Positions 1 to 6,318 are shown, numbered from the stretch's first letter. The stretch: 6,551 bases of DNA from Chloroflexota bacterium (GCA_030831265.1 JAURLM010000270.1:1-6551); one strand, 5' to 3'. Notes: a model not told the origin generated them from the letters alone. A program made the numbers and translations.

Positions 1-815
1 CGAGAGTGCGGTCACTAACGCAGGACGACGCTCATATCTTCTGCTCGCTCGACCAGATCGGCTCTGAAATCCGCGGATTCCTGGCCATGTTGCAGGAGTC
101 ATACAAAGTCTTTGGACTCAACAACCCTCGTTTCACGCTGTCACTCCGACCGGAAAAGCGTGTTGGTACAGACGAAATGTGGGATCGGGCGGAGGCGGCG
201 CTGGAAGAGATCCTCTCTGCGAGCGAGTTTAACTACGAATCAATGCCCGGTGAAGGTGCATTCTACGGCCCCAAGATCGACGTATTCGTCCCAGACGCTC
301 TTGGCCGCGAATGGCAGTTGGGCACTGTCCAGCTGGACTTCTCACTTCCTGAAAGGTTCGGACTGGAATACGCAGCTGAAGACGGCAGTCGGCCAAAAGT
401 GGTTGTCATACACCGCGCCATGCTTGGCTCGCTTGAGCGCTTCCTCGGCGTGCTCATTGAGCATCTCGGTGGAGCATTCCCGCTGTGGCTGGCACCGCGA
501 CAGGCGGTCATCGTGCCCATTGCAGACAGGCACGTCGAATACGCCAACAAGGTGCGAGAAACCCTTGCGAGCCGCGGCTTGCGAGTGGAAGTAGATGATT
601 CTGGCGACCGCATGAACGCCAAGATACGTACAGCCCAGGTGCAAAAAGTGCCGTACATGCTCGTCGTCGGCGACCGTGAAGCTGAAGACAGCGCTGTTGC
701 GGTTCGGACTCGCACCGGCGGTAATCTCGGCACGGTTGCGCTCGACGTGGTTGCTGAAACCATGGCACGAGAAGTCACGGAACTTTCGGCTGAACCTTTG
801 CTGGGAACCGTCTGA
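1..815 (+). CDS. thrS: Threonine--tRNA ligase, C-terminal part (5'-truncated by window edge)
   Basis: Cytosolic class II aminoacyl-tRNA synthetase that charges tRNA-Thr with threonine. The frame is open to the left edge (first whole codon at 3), so the gene begins outside the window. About 270 residues remain of the family's usual 580-640; the N-terminal editing domain and motif 1 are missing. The visible part opens in motif 2 (RVRSLTQDDAHIFC, positions 3-44), whose His is a zinc ligand in characterised enzymes. Next come the catalytic-core segments YGPKID and WQLGTVQLDF, then a second expected zinc-ligand His in VIHRAMLGSLERF. This last segment also contains motif 3, with its Arg in GSLERF. 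The anticodon-binding domain covers roughly the last 105 residues, starting near LAPRQAVIVPI. The GTG at 6 lies inside motif 2 and is not a start. The family call is essentially certain. Seen: the motifs. Known: their roles. Confidence 0.97.
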   Translation, partial: RVRSLTQDDAHIFCSLDQIGSEIRGFLAMLQESYKVFGLNNPRFTLSLRPEKRVGTDEMWDRAEAALEEILSASEFNYESMPGEGAFYGPKIDVFVPDALGREWQLGTVQLDFSLPERFGLEYAAEDGSRPKVVVIHRAMLGSLERFLGVLIEHLGGAFPLWLAPRQAVIVPIADRHVEYANKVRETLASRGLRVEVDDSGDRMNAKIRTAQVQKVPYMLVVGDREAEDSAVAVRTRTGGNLGTVALDVVAETMAREVTELSAEPLLGTV

Positions 816-844
816 ACTTCACAAATGCCTCACGTTGATACCAA

Positions 845-873
845 AGCGTCAAACTGCGCGGCAAGTTGACGCT
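845..873. repeat. Perfect 8-bp inverted repeat, operator- or hairpin-like
   Basis: The arms AGCGTCAA (845-852) and TTGACGCT (866-873) are exact reverse complements around a 13-base centre, within which TGC/GCA (855-857/861-863) could pair further. It starts 30 bases after the thrS stop. No run of T follows on either strand, so it does not look like an intrinsic terminator. The right arm contains TTGACG, a good -35 match, so a regulator-binding site overlapping a promoter is a reasonable reading. A transcribed hairpin that stabilises the thrS 3' end is the alternative. Confidence 0.5.
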
Positions 874-894
874 GGATATGCGCGATGCTAGCCT
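866..894 (+). promoter_or_regulatory. Candidate sigma-70-type promoter for the citrate synthase gene
   Basis: TTGACG (866-871) matches the -35 consensus at five of six bases. A 17-base spacer leads to TAGCCT (889-894), which keeps only the T, A and final T of the -10 consensus. Transcription would start near 901 and give a leader of about 135 bases before the ATG at 1036. The weak -10 box makes this tentative. Confidence 0.3.
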
Positions 895-960
895 CACCAC
901 ACTCTGAAATTCCATCATGACCACAATGTGCGGAACAGATTTACCAGTAGACTAGCCTCA
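888..960. repeat. 9-base direct repeat CTAGCCTCA in the thrS-gltA spacer
   Basis: CTAGCCTCA occurs at 888-896 and again at 952-960, both in the short spacer upstream of citrate synthase. The first copy includes the candidate -10 box; the second has no convincing -35 at the right distance. It may be a duplicated regulator site or chance. Confidence 0.3.
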
Positions 961-993
961 GCAACCGTCAGCGGTGCGTAATTCTTCGGCAAA

Positions 994-1011
994 GCGGGCT
1001 GAAACTCCCGC
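994..1011 (+). repeat. Small GC-rich hairpin in the citrate synthase leader
   Basis: GCGGG (994-998) and CCCGC (1007-1011) can pair around an 8-base loop. The structure ends 15 bases before the AGGGGA ribosome-binding site (1027-1032). No T-run follows, so it is not a terminator. It could influence ribosome loading or mRNA stability, but a 5-bp stem is weak evidence. Confidence 0.3.
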
Positions 1012-1035
1012 CACCAAAGCAGTAACAGGGGATCC

Positions 1036-2178
1036 ATGACCACATCAGACGATATCCAGCTACACCGCGGCCTGCAGGGCGTTTACTTCGACAGAACGGC
1101 AACCACGTTCATCGACGGCAAGGAAGGTGTGCTCGAATACCGCGGATACAGCATCCATGATCTTGCAACAAGGTCAACGTTCGAAGAAACAGCCTATCTG
1201 CTGCTCTACGGAAACCTGCCAACAAAAGCGCAACTGGAAGATTTTGACGCCCGGTTGAAGGATGCCCGAGAACTTCCTGACCAGGTCTTGGACGTGATTC
1301 ATATCGTCAAGGATTCTCACCCGATGGATGTCCTTCGTACAGCGGTATCAGCGCTGGCATCTTTCGACAAAGATCGTGCAGACAACTCGGTCGAGGCGAC
1401 GTACCGCAAGGGAATCAGGCTCACCTCCCAGTTCGCTACTATCGTCATGGCTCACCACCGCATCCGGGCTGGCAAGGATCCAATCAAGCCAAGCAAGACG
1501 CTGAGTCACGCAGCCAACTTCCTGTACATGCTCGACGGCAAAGAGCCGACTGCCGCGACAGCGGATCTGATGGACAAAGACTTCGTTCTGCACGCAGACC
1601 ACGGCTCAAATGCGTCGGCGTTCACCGCTCGTGTTGTCGCTGGAACCAGCGCTGACCTGCACGGAGCGGTTACCGCAGGTATCGCAGCACTCTCTGGCCC
1701 ATCTCACGGCGGTGCAGCGGAGAACGTGATGCAGATGGCGCAGGAGATTGGTGACCCTGCAAACGCAGCACAGTACGTAAAAGACCTGCTCGGTGCCCGA
1801 AAGCGCGTTATGGGCTTTGGACATCGCGTATACAAGGCTGAAGACCCACGGGCACGCCACCTTCGGGAAGGTGTACTGAAACTGTCAGAGGAGAAGGGCG
1901 AACCAAAGTGGTACGCAATCCTCGAAGCAGTCGTAGAGGCCATGAAGCCATACGCACGCCGCGGAATCCACGTCAACGTGGACTTCTTCGCCGGGGTGAT
2001 CTACTACCTGAACGGTATCCCGCAGGACCTGTTCGTGCCCATCTTCGCAGTTGGACGCGTTCCGGGCTGGACAGTACAGGTCGTTGAGCAATACGAACAC
2101 AACATCCTGATCCGCCCGCTGCTGGTTTACACCGGTGAGCACAACCGCGAATACATACCGATTGCTGACCGCGGCTAA
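1036..2178 (+). CDS. gltA: Citrate synthase (short bacterial/archaeal type)
   Basis: Condenses acetyl-CoA with oxaloacetate to citrate and CoA, the entry step of the TCA cycle; cytosolic. At 380 residues it matches the short citrate synthase type rather than the longer (about 430-residue) proteobacterial form. The catalytic triad is visible: His224 in GPSHGGAAE, His263 in GFGHRVYKAEDPR (the family signature) and Asp316 in NVDFFAG. Expected substrate-binding positions are also present: His189 in LHADHGSNAS, Arg272 in the DPR of the signature, and Arg360 in ILIRPLLVYTG. The ATG start is backed by AGGGGA at 1027-1032 and by the early family segment RGLQGVYFDRTATTFIDG. The gene stands alone with its own terminator downstream. 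2-methylcitrate synthases belong to the same family and cannot be told apart by eye, but no propionate genes are adjacent. One small difference is Ala where many members have Asn just after GPxHGG. Confidence 0.95.
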   Translation: MTTSDDIQLHRGLQGVYFDRTATTFIDGKEGVLEYRGYSIHDLATRSTFEETAYLLLYGNLPTKAQLEDFDARLKDARELPDQVLDVIHIVKDSHPMDVLRTAVSALASFDKDRADNSVEATYRKGIRLTSQFATIVMAHHRIRAGKDPIKPSKTLSHAANFLYMLDGKEPTAATADLMDKDFVLHADHGSNASAFTARVVAGTSADLHGAVTAGIAALSGPSHGGAAENVMQMAQEIGDPANAAQYVKDLLGARKRVMGFGHRVYKAEDPRARHLREGVLKLSEEKGEPKWYAILEAVVEAMKPYARRGIHVNVDFFAGVIYYLNGIPQDLFVPIFAVGRVPGWTVQVVEQYEHNILIRPLLVYTGEHNREYIPIADRG

Positions 2179-2207
2179 ACAGCCGGGGCTAGCAACGTAG
2201 TTAAACT

Positions 2208-2245
2208 AAGGTTCCTCAATGTTTCGCAACGTCGAGGAGCCTTTT
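2208..2245 (+). terminator. Rho-independent terminator of citrate synthase
   Basis: The stem GGTTCCTC (2210-2217) pairs with GAGGAGCC (2234-2241), all eight positions with one G-T pair. After one mismatch it continues as ATGTT/AACGT (2219-2223/2228-2232, one further G-T pair) to a TCGC loop. TTTT follows at 2242-2245, and AA at 2208-2209 can pair with the first two T's. It lies 30 bases after the citrate synthase stop and separates that gene from the methyltransferase. An 11-base palindrome (TAGTT-A-AACTA, 2198-2208) sits just upstream. Confidence 0.9.
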
Positions 2246-2303
2246 CGCGAACATTATCGGCAATACGTCGCAACGCCTCACCGGGACCCGGGATCGCTGG
2301 AAG

Positions 2304-3515
2304 ATGCCAGAGCAAGCTGAACACGCCATACGGGATGCCATATCTGAACACGGGCGTGTAACTTTTGCCGAGTTCATGCGACTCGCCCTGTACGGCCCCG
2401 ACGGTTACTACACCTCCGGTTCGCCAATATCTGCATCCGGTGACTACTTCACCTCCCCATCTGCACATCCTGCTTTCGGAGCACTAATAGCGGCACAGCT
2501 GCACCAGATGTGGCAGCTACTGGATTCCCCGGACGTGTTCACGGTGGCGGAAGAAGCGGCGGGTAATGGTGGCCTTGCAGCTGACATCACAGAATATGCC
2601 GGGCGACTTGACCGTAAATTTGCAGATGCACTCGACTACCGGGCATTGGACATAGCGCCGCCAGAGCGACAGCACTTTCCGGTAACGTCGCTTGATGAAA
2701 GACCTATCGGCATCACAGGATGCCTGCTGTCAAACGAGCTCCTCGACGCCATGCCAGTGCATCGATTCGAGGTACGCAACGGTTCCGTCCAGGAACTTTT
2801 CATCGGGCTGGCAGCCGGCCAGTTCGTTGAAATCCTGGACGAGCCTTCTTCACCCGTTATCACTGAACGAGTTCAACCATTCCTCAGAGCCCTACCGGAG
2901 GGCTACCGTGGTGAGGTGAACACCGATTTTGCGCAATGGGCTGCAACACAGGCAAGTACGCTTCACACCGGTTGGCTACTGGCAATCGACTACGGTTTCA
3001 ACCGGGAGACGCTCTACAAACCGCAGCGAATGTCCGGGTCGCTCCGTTGCTACAACCAGCACACGCTGGGACAAGACCCACTGAAAAGCGTCGGCAGGCA
3101 AGACATCACTTCACACGTGGATTTCACCGCAGTAGATCAATCGCTATCAGCGAACGGGTTCCGACATGCAGGCACGGTCACACAGGCTGAGTTCCTCTCG
3201 AATCTTGGAATAACCGGCTTCATGAAGGCTCTTCAAGAATCAGAGATGCCGCGGACACTGAAGCGAAAACAGGAACTGGGGATGCAATCACTGGTCGACC
3301 CCGGCGGAATGGGAGCTTTCGTCGTGGCCGCGTACGGCCGTAACGCCCCACAGGAGCCGCTGAGAGGCATCGCAGGCACACAGAGCCAATCACGGGGCCT
3401 TCCACTGGCACCGACACCTGTGAACGGCCGTCACATTGATCTCTCCGGTGCGCAAACATCGGGAAGCTACTTCGAGGTAGCGTCGTTCGATGACCTGTTC
3501 GGAAACGAACCGTAA
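2304..3515 (+). CDS. MidA/NDUFAF7-family SAM-dependent methyltransferase
   Basis: Member of the DUF185/COG1565 family. The mitochondrial relative NDUFAF7 methylates an arginine of a complex I subunit; the substrate of bacterial members is not generally known. The N-terminal family block is clear: ISEHGRVTFAEFM, LYGPDGYYTSG and GDYFTSPSAHPAFG (residues 13-59). Later come LSNELLDAMPVHRFEV (142-157), LAIDYGF (226-232), GSLRCYNQH (245-253) and GRQDITSHVDFTAV (264-277), all hallmarks of this family. The motif I region reads VAEEAAGNGGLAADI (81-95), where the first motif glycine appears to be Ala. Residues from about 348 form a low-similarity tail ending in ASFDDLFGNEP. There is no in-frame start upstream back to the terminator, and the ATG sits at the usual distance from the first family motif; its ribosome site is poor (GGAAG abuts the ATG). 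The stop lies 3 bases from that of the convergent gene. No complex I genes are in the window, so a substrate cannot be assigned. Confidence 0.88.
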   Translation: MPEQAEHAIRDAISEHGRVTFAEFMRLALYGPDGYYTSGSPISASGDYFTSPSAHPAFGALIAAQLHQMWQLLDSPDVFTVAEEAAGNGGLAADITEYAGRLDRKFADALDYRALDIAPPERQHFPVTSLDERPIGITGCLLSNELLDAMPVHRFEVRNGSVQELFIGLAAGQFVEILDEPSSPVITERVQPFLRALPEGYRGEVNTDFAQWAATQASTLHTGWLLAIDYGFNRETLYKPQRMSGSLRCYNQHTLGQDPLKSVGRQDITSHVDFTAVDQSLSANGFRHAGTVTQAEFLSNLGITGFMKALQESEMPRTLKRKQELGMQSLVDPGGMGAFVVAAYGRNAPQEPLRGIAGTQSQSRGLPLAPTPVNGRHIDLSGAQTSGSYFEVASFDDLFGNEP

Positions 3516-3518
3516 GGG

Positions 3519-4637
3519 TCATTCTGAGGAAACGGCTGTAGCCTCGATCTCCACCACGACTTCAGGCCCGGACAGTGTCGGCACGCCTATAACGGTCGAA
3601 GCGACTTTCATCTCGCCAAGTTCATCATTGAGTGCGGCTATCGCAACAGGCAGCTTTTCCAATCCGCCAACCACGTACATCCTCGTCTTGACGAGGTCAT
3701 TCCACGCCATGCCCTGCCCTTCAATGGCCCAGCGAATCGTTTCCAGCGTGTCGCGTACCTGCCCGGCGACGTCGAACTCATGGCGTACGATCTCACCTAC
3801 CGCCAGTGAAGTTGAACCGGCAACGTAGGTCACATCCCGACCAGAAACACGTACAGAGCGGCAATAGTTGTGCTCAACTTCGTAGGTGCGTCCTGAATGC
3901 AGGTTCTTGCGGCCGCTGGAAGCATCCTGCACCGCTTCGCACTCAAGCATGAACAGGCTACCTTCTCCGACACCTTCGACAGCGATCCCGGCGGAAGTCG
4001 GTATCGCCTGGGCCATGAAACTAGACCACGGCTCCGGCTGATTCTTGAACTGTGCCGCTGGCAGCATGAAATGGCGGGTACAAACCACGTCCGCAGGCGT
4101 CATGCCGAACTCGGTCAATGCCTCGCGGACACAGGCTGTGATTTCGGATATTTGTGCTGAAACATCACCGGCAGCAGACGTTGTGCCGCTCACCCACAAC
4201 TCACCGTCGCAGAACGTGGCCTCAGATGTTGCGCTCATTTCGTCTGGCCGGAAGTGCTTAATACGGCCAGCAGCACCCCTGACAGCTTCGAGTTCAATGA
4301 CAACCGGCGCTCCGTCCGGCAAACACGTCGCCCTGATTGCGCTGAATGCAGGACCGGGGTGATCAAACACGACGCCATGGGTGTCCTTGATGATCTCCTC
4401 AGCGTTGAGCGTTGCATCATCCACGTACCACGCACGCGTTCGCACCACGTCGCCCGGAGCAATCCCAGCGTCACGCAACGTGGACAGTGTTAACTGGAAG
4501 ATGCGGTGGGTTTCGGACTCAAGTCCTCCGGGCCGGTCTGAAACAAGCCCGGAACTGAACACGCGATCACCCACTATCACAAGGGCTGGAGCTGATCCCG
4601 GTTTGCCGTTACCCTGCACCACCGTTCTCTGTATCAA
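3519..4637 (-). CDS. Triple-domain RidA/YjgF-family protein
   Basis: 372 residues, about three times a single RidA (roughly 130). Three consecutive Rid-like domains can be read: about 1-121, 126-238 and 255-370. Each has a strand of the VxxSG/VxGS kind (VFSSG, LWVSG, YVAGS), a helix followed by a D(V/L)V.TR segment (GDVVRTRAW, ADVVCTRHF, NDLVKTRMY), and a closing E-x-E-A strand (IELEAV, LECEAV, VEIEAT). RidA deaminates reactive enamines/imines such as 2-aminoacrylate. Aligned by eye, the Arg essential for that reaction (Arg105 of E. coli RidA) is Phe98, a small residue near 216, and Ser347, so classical activity is doubtful. The Glu matching E. coli Glu120 is kept in all three (115, 232, 363). 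The start is TTG, with AGAGGG 3 bases upstream and another AAGAGGG 10 bases upstream; GTG codons 6 and 7 are alternatives. It is transcribed divergently from the glycine-cleavage operon. The family call is firm; the function is unknown. Confidence 0.88.
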   Translation of the reverse strand: MIQRTVVQGNGKPGSAPALVIVGDRVFSSGLVSDRPGGLESETHRIFQLTLSTLRDAGIAPGDVVRTRAWYVDDATLNAEEIIKDTHGVVFDHPGPAFSAIRATCLPDGAPVVIELEAVRGAAGRIKHFRPDEMSATSEATFCDGELWVSGTTSAAGDVSAQISEITACVREALTEFGMTPADVVCTRHFMLPAAQFKNQPEPWSSFMAQAIPTSAGIAVEGVGEGSLFMLECEAVQDASSGRKNLHSGRTYEVEHNYCRSVRVSGRDVTYVAGSTSLAVGEIVRHEFDVAGQVRDTLETIRWAIEGQGMAWNDLVKTRMYVVGGLEKLPVAIAALNDELGEMKVASTVIGVPTLSGPEVVVEIEATAVSSE

Positions 4638-4704
4638 TATCCCTCTGCCCTCTTCGTCAACTCTTCATACATGGCCGGTTCAGGAGGCCGTTCAACATCT
4701 GCCC

Positions 4705-4728
4705 TGACCATCCAAAACAGCCCGGTCA
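4705..4728. repeat. Inverted repeat TGACC-N14-GGTCA in the divergent control region
   Basis: TGACC (4705-4709) and GGTCA (4724-4728) are exact reverse complements separated by 14 bases. The pair lies between the two divergent starts and covers where a -35 box for the downstream extended -10 would be, so it could be an operator for gcvT, for the Rid gene, or for both. Five-base arms can occur by chance. Confidence 0.3.
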
Positions 4729-4730
4729 AC

Positions 4731-4739
4731 TGCTACGAT
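4731..4739 (+). promoter_or_regulatory. Candidate extended -10 promoter element for the gcv operon
   Basis: TGCTACGAT matches the extended -10 form TGn plus a -10 hexamer agreeing at four of six bases (TACGAT). No good -35 lies 16-18 bases upstream; CTGACC at 4704-4709 is too far. Transcription would begin near 4746, downstream of the ATG at 4671, which supports the TTG start of gcvT at 4794. Confidence 0.3.
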
Positions 4740-4743
4740 GAAA

Positions 4744-4765
4744 GTCCCGGGAACGTCCCGGTTCC
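4744..4765. repeat. Short direct and inverted repeats in the gcvT leader
   Basis: GTCCCGG occurs twice (4744-4750 and 4755-4761), separated by GAAC. The same stretch contains the inverted repeat GGAAC (4750-4754) / GTTCC (4761-4765) around GTCCCG. It lies 29 bases before the proposed gcvT start. It could be a binding site or a weak RNA hairpin; it does not resemble a glycine riboswitch. Confidence 0.3.
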
Positions 4766-4793
4766 AGATCCTGAGCTACCCGGACTGAATCAC

Positions 4794-5891
4794 TTGCCAG
4801 AGTCCGCCCTGAAAAAAACTCCGCTGTACGACATCCACGTTGCATCAGGTGGCCGCATGGTGCCATTTGGCGGCTGGGACATGCCAGTTCAGTATCCAGC
4901 GGGAATCATCGCAGAAACCAGCTCTGTACGACAAAACTGCGGCATCTTCGATGTCTCTCACATGGGCAGGGTCGAGTTTACCGGCCCCGGCGCAATTTCG
5001 TTTCTAGACACCGTGCTCAGTGCGGACGTTGCAGCGTTGAAATCGGGGCGTTCCAAGTACCACGTCATCTGCAACGAACAGGGTGGAATCATAGACGACG
5101 CTATCGTCTACAGGCTGGACGAGGAACGCTGCCTGCTAGTTGTCAATGCCGGTAATTTCAACGCTGACATGGACTGGCTCCTGCCGAAGTCTAAGGCTCA
5201 TAACGGTGTCACGGTCACTGACATCACCGGCAGGACCGGGATGATCGCGATACAGGGACCGAACGCCATGGCGCTGGTTGATGGTTTATCTGGCGGTGCG
5301 TCATCCGGTATCAGACGCGTTCGTATCGCCGAACTGGAAGTCTCCGGGATTCCGTGCATGGCTGCCCGCACTGGTTACACCGGGGAAGACGGTTTTGAGC
5401 TTATGCCAACCGCCGACCGTGCAGAGGAACTCTGGATTGCTCTTAAAGGCGCAGGTGCGGCTGAATGCGGCCTCGGCTCGCGTGACGTTCTCAGGCTGGA
5501 AGCGGGACTGATGCTCCACGGAAATGACATGACCGTCGAGAACAACCCGTACGAGGCCGGACTAAGCTGGACGTTGAACAATGACAAACCCGGTTACATC
5601 CCCGGTACAGCCCTGCGCAAAATTGCAGAAAGCGACACCGAACGGGTGATTACGGGTATAAGAATGACTGGACGAGCCATACCCAGGCACGGCATGGCGA
5701 TTTTCAAAGACGAGAAGAACGTTGGCATCATTACCTCCGGCACGCACTCCCCCACGCTTGACGCTGACATAGGCATGGGCTACGTTGCGCGGCAACTGGC
5801 GGTGCCGGGAACTGAACTTGAGATTGACGTGAGGGGCAGAAGAGTCGGCGCACAGGTGGTCGAACTGCCCTTCTACAAACGAACCAACTGA
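4794..5891 (+). CDS. gcvT: Aminomethyltransferase, glycine cleavage system T-protein
   Basis: Releases ammonia from the aminomethyl group carried on lipoyl-GcvH and transfers the one-carbon unit to tetrahydrofolate, giving 5,10-methylene-THF; cytosolic. The TTG at 4794 is chosen as start because KKTPLYDIHVASGGRMVPFGGWDMPVQY, the usual N-terminus, begins 6 codons later and gives 365 residues, the normal size. Opening at the ATG at 4671 would add 41 Pro/Gly/Ser-rich residues unlike the family, with no ribosome site. Visible motifs (TTG numbering): IFDVSHMGR (51-59), GGIIDD (97-102) containing the catalytic aspartate of the family, IQGPNA (153-158), ARTGYTGEDGFEL (191-203) and GLGSRDVLRLEAGLMLHGND (226-245). 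A GCV_T C-terminal barrel domain runs from about 285 to 363 (IMTSGTHSP-like segment read here as IITSGTHSP). No strong ribosome-binding site precedes the TTG, so the exact start stays uncertain. First gene of the gcvT-gcvH-gcvPA operon. Confidence 0.95.
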   Translation: MPESALKKTPLYDIHVASGGRMVPFGGWDMPVQYPAGIIAETSSVRQNCGIFDVSHMGRVEFTGPGAISFLDTVLSADVAALKSGRSKYHVICNEQGGIIDDAIVYRLDEERCLLVVNAGNFNADMDWLLPKSKAHNGVTVTDITGRTGMIAIQGPNAMALVDGLSGGASSGIRRVRIAELEVSGIPCMAARTGYTGEDGFELMPTADRAEELWIALKGAGAAECGLGSRDVLRLEAGLMLHGNDMTVENNPYEAGLSWTLNNDKPGYIPGTALRKIAESDTERVITGIRMTGRAIPRHGMAIFKDEKNVGIITSGTHSPTLDADIGMGYVARQLAVPGTELEIDVRGRRVGAQVVELPFYKRTN

Positions 5892-5904
5892 CCACGCGAG
5901 TCGA

Positions 5905-5919
5905 GCCGGCGTAACCGGC
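5905..5919 (+). repeat. Small hairpin in the gcvT-gcvH spacer
   Basis: GCCGG (5905-5909) pairs with CCGGC (5915-5919) around a 5-base loop in the 42-base gap between gcvT and gcvH. There is no T-run, so it should not terminate transcription. It might mark an mRNA processing or stability point that adjusts GcvH relative to GcvT. Confidence 0.35.
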
Positions 5920-5933
5920 ACCGGAACTGATCG

Positions 5934-6311
5934 ATGAATCCTCCAGACCTCAAGTATTCAAAAGAACACGAGTGGGCGCGCGTTGACGGCAACACGGTAA
6001 CCGTGGGCATTACGCAATTTGCTGCGGAACAACTTGGAGATGTTGTCTACGTTGACCTCCCCGCGGCTGGAACCGAGGTCAAGCAGTTTGCCCGGTTCGG
6101 CGAGATCGAATCGGTGAAGACGGTCAGTGATCTCTTCTCACCTGTCGGCGGCCAGATCATCGAGGTCAACGACGACGTTAAGGACAACCCCGAAAAGGTG
6201 AATGAAGACACCTACGGTGAAGGCTGGTTGCTGAAGATCGAACTTTCTGATGCGTCACAGCTTGATAGCCTGATGGACGCCAACGCTTACGAATCCCACA
6301 TCTCCAACTAA
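5934..6311 (+). CDS. gcvH: Glycine cleavage system H-protein (lipoyl carrier)
   Basis: Small lipoylated shuttle protein that carries the aminomethyl intermediate from the P-protein to the T-protein and is then reoxidised by the L-protein. At 125 residues it has the normal length. The N-terminal signature LKYSKEHEWARVDG (6-19) is followed by VGITQFAAEQLGDVVYVDLP (24-43). The lipoyl-lysine is Lys62 in EIESVKTVSDLFSP, and the C-terminal block VNEDTYGEGWLLKIEL is typical. The ATG at 5934 puts the first motif where it belongs; the ribosome site is weak (CGGAA about 8 bases upstream). It lies 42 bases after gcvT and 11 bases before gcvPA, consistent with one transcript. Lipoate attachment by lipoyl synthase/transferase enzymes is expected from the family; those genes are not in the window. 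Confidence 0.97.
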   Translation: MNPPDLKYSKEHEWARVDGNTVTVGITQFAAEQLGDVVYVDLPAAGTEVKQFARFGEIESVKTVSDLFSPVGGQIIEVNDDVKDNPEKVNEDTYGEGWLLKIELSDASQLDSLMDANAYESHISN

Positions 6312-6312
6312 C

Positions 6313-6318
6313 GGAGGT
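6313..6318 (+). promoter_or_regulatory. Strong ribosome-binding site fixing the gcvPA start
   Basis: GGAGGT lies 4 bases before the ATG at 6323, by far the best Shine-Dalgarno match in the window. It sets the gcvPA start and contrasts with the weak sites before gcvT and gcvH. Confidence 0.85.

Noticed and set aside
6..8. GTG as a start codon for a short version of thrS
   Set aside because: It is the Val codon inside motif 2 (RVRSLTQDD); the preceding Arg codon at 3-5 continues the motif, so the gene is simply cut by the window edge.
112..594. Forward open frame in another phase inside thrS
   Set aside because: It overlaps conserved synthetase motifs in frame and has an Arg/Ser/Cys-rich composition typical of a shifted frame.
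263..778. Long reverse-strand open frame (about 171 codons) opposite thrS
   Set aside because: It lies wholly antisense to strongly conserved thrS codons, and its Ser/Arg/Thr-rich translation resembles no family; it is a by-product of the coding strand's codon use.
825..869. Tiny open frame (14 codons, starting MPHVDTKAS) just after thrS
   Set aside because: It has no ribosome-binding site, no leader-peptide codon runs and no matching attenuator, so there is nothing to support translation.
845..873. Inverted repeat read as the thrS intrinsic terminator
   Set aside because: No T-run follows the stem on the forward strand (GGATATGCGC comes next), so it does not fit a Rho-independent terminator.
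4631..4645. TTGACG/TATTGA on the reverse strand as a promoter for a leaderless Rid transcript starting at a GTG
   Set aside because: The spacer is only 15 bases and the -10 would overlap the TTG start, which already has good ribosome sites; the leaderless reading needs more assumptions.
4641..4793. Glycine riboswitch upstream of gcvT
   Set aside because: The conserved glycine-aptamer core motifs are not visible, and the space is too small for a tandem aptamer plus expression platform.
5562..5921. Reverse open frame of 119 codons opposite the gcvT 3' end
   Set aside because: It is antisense to the conserved GcvT C-terminal domain and has no recognisable motif or ribosome site.
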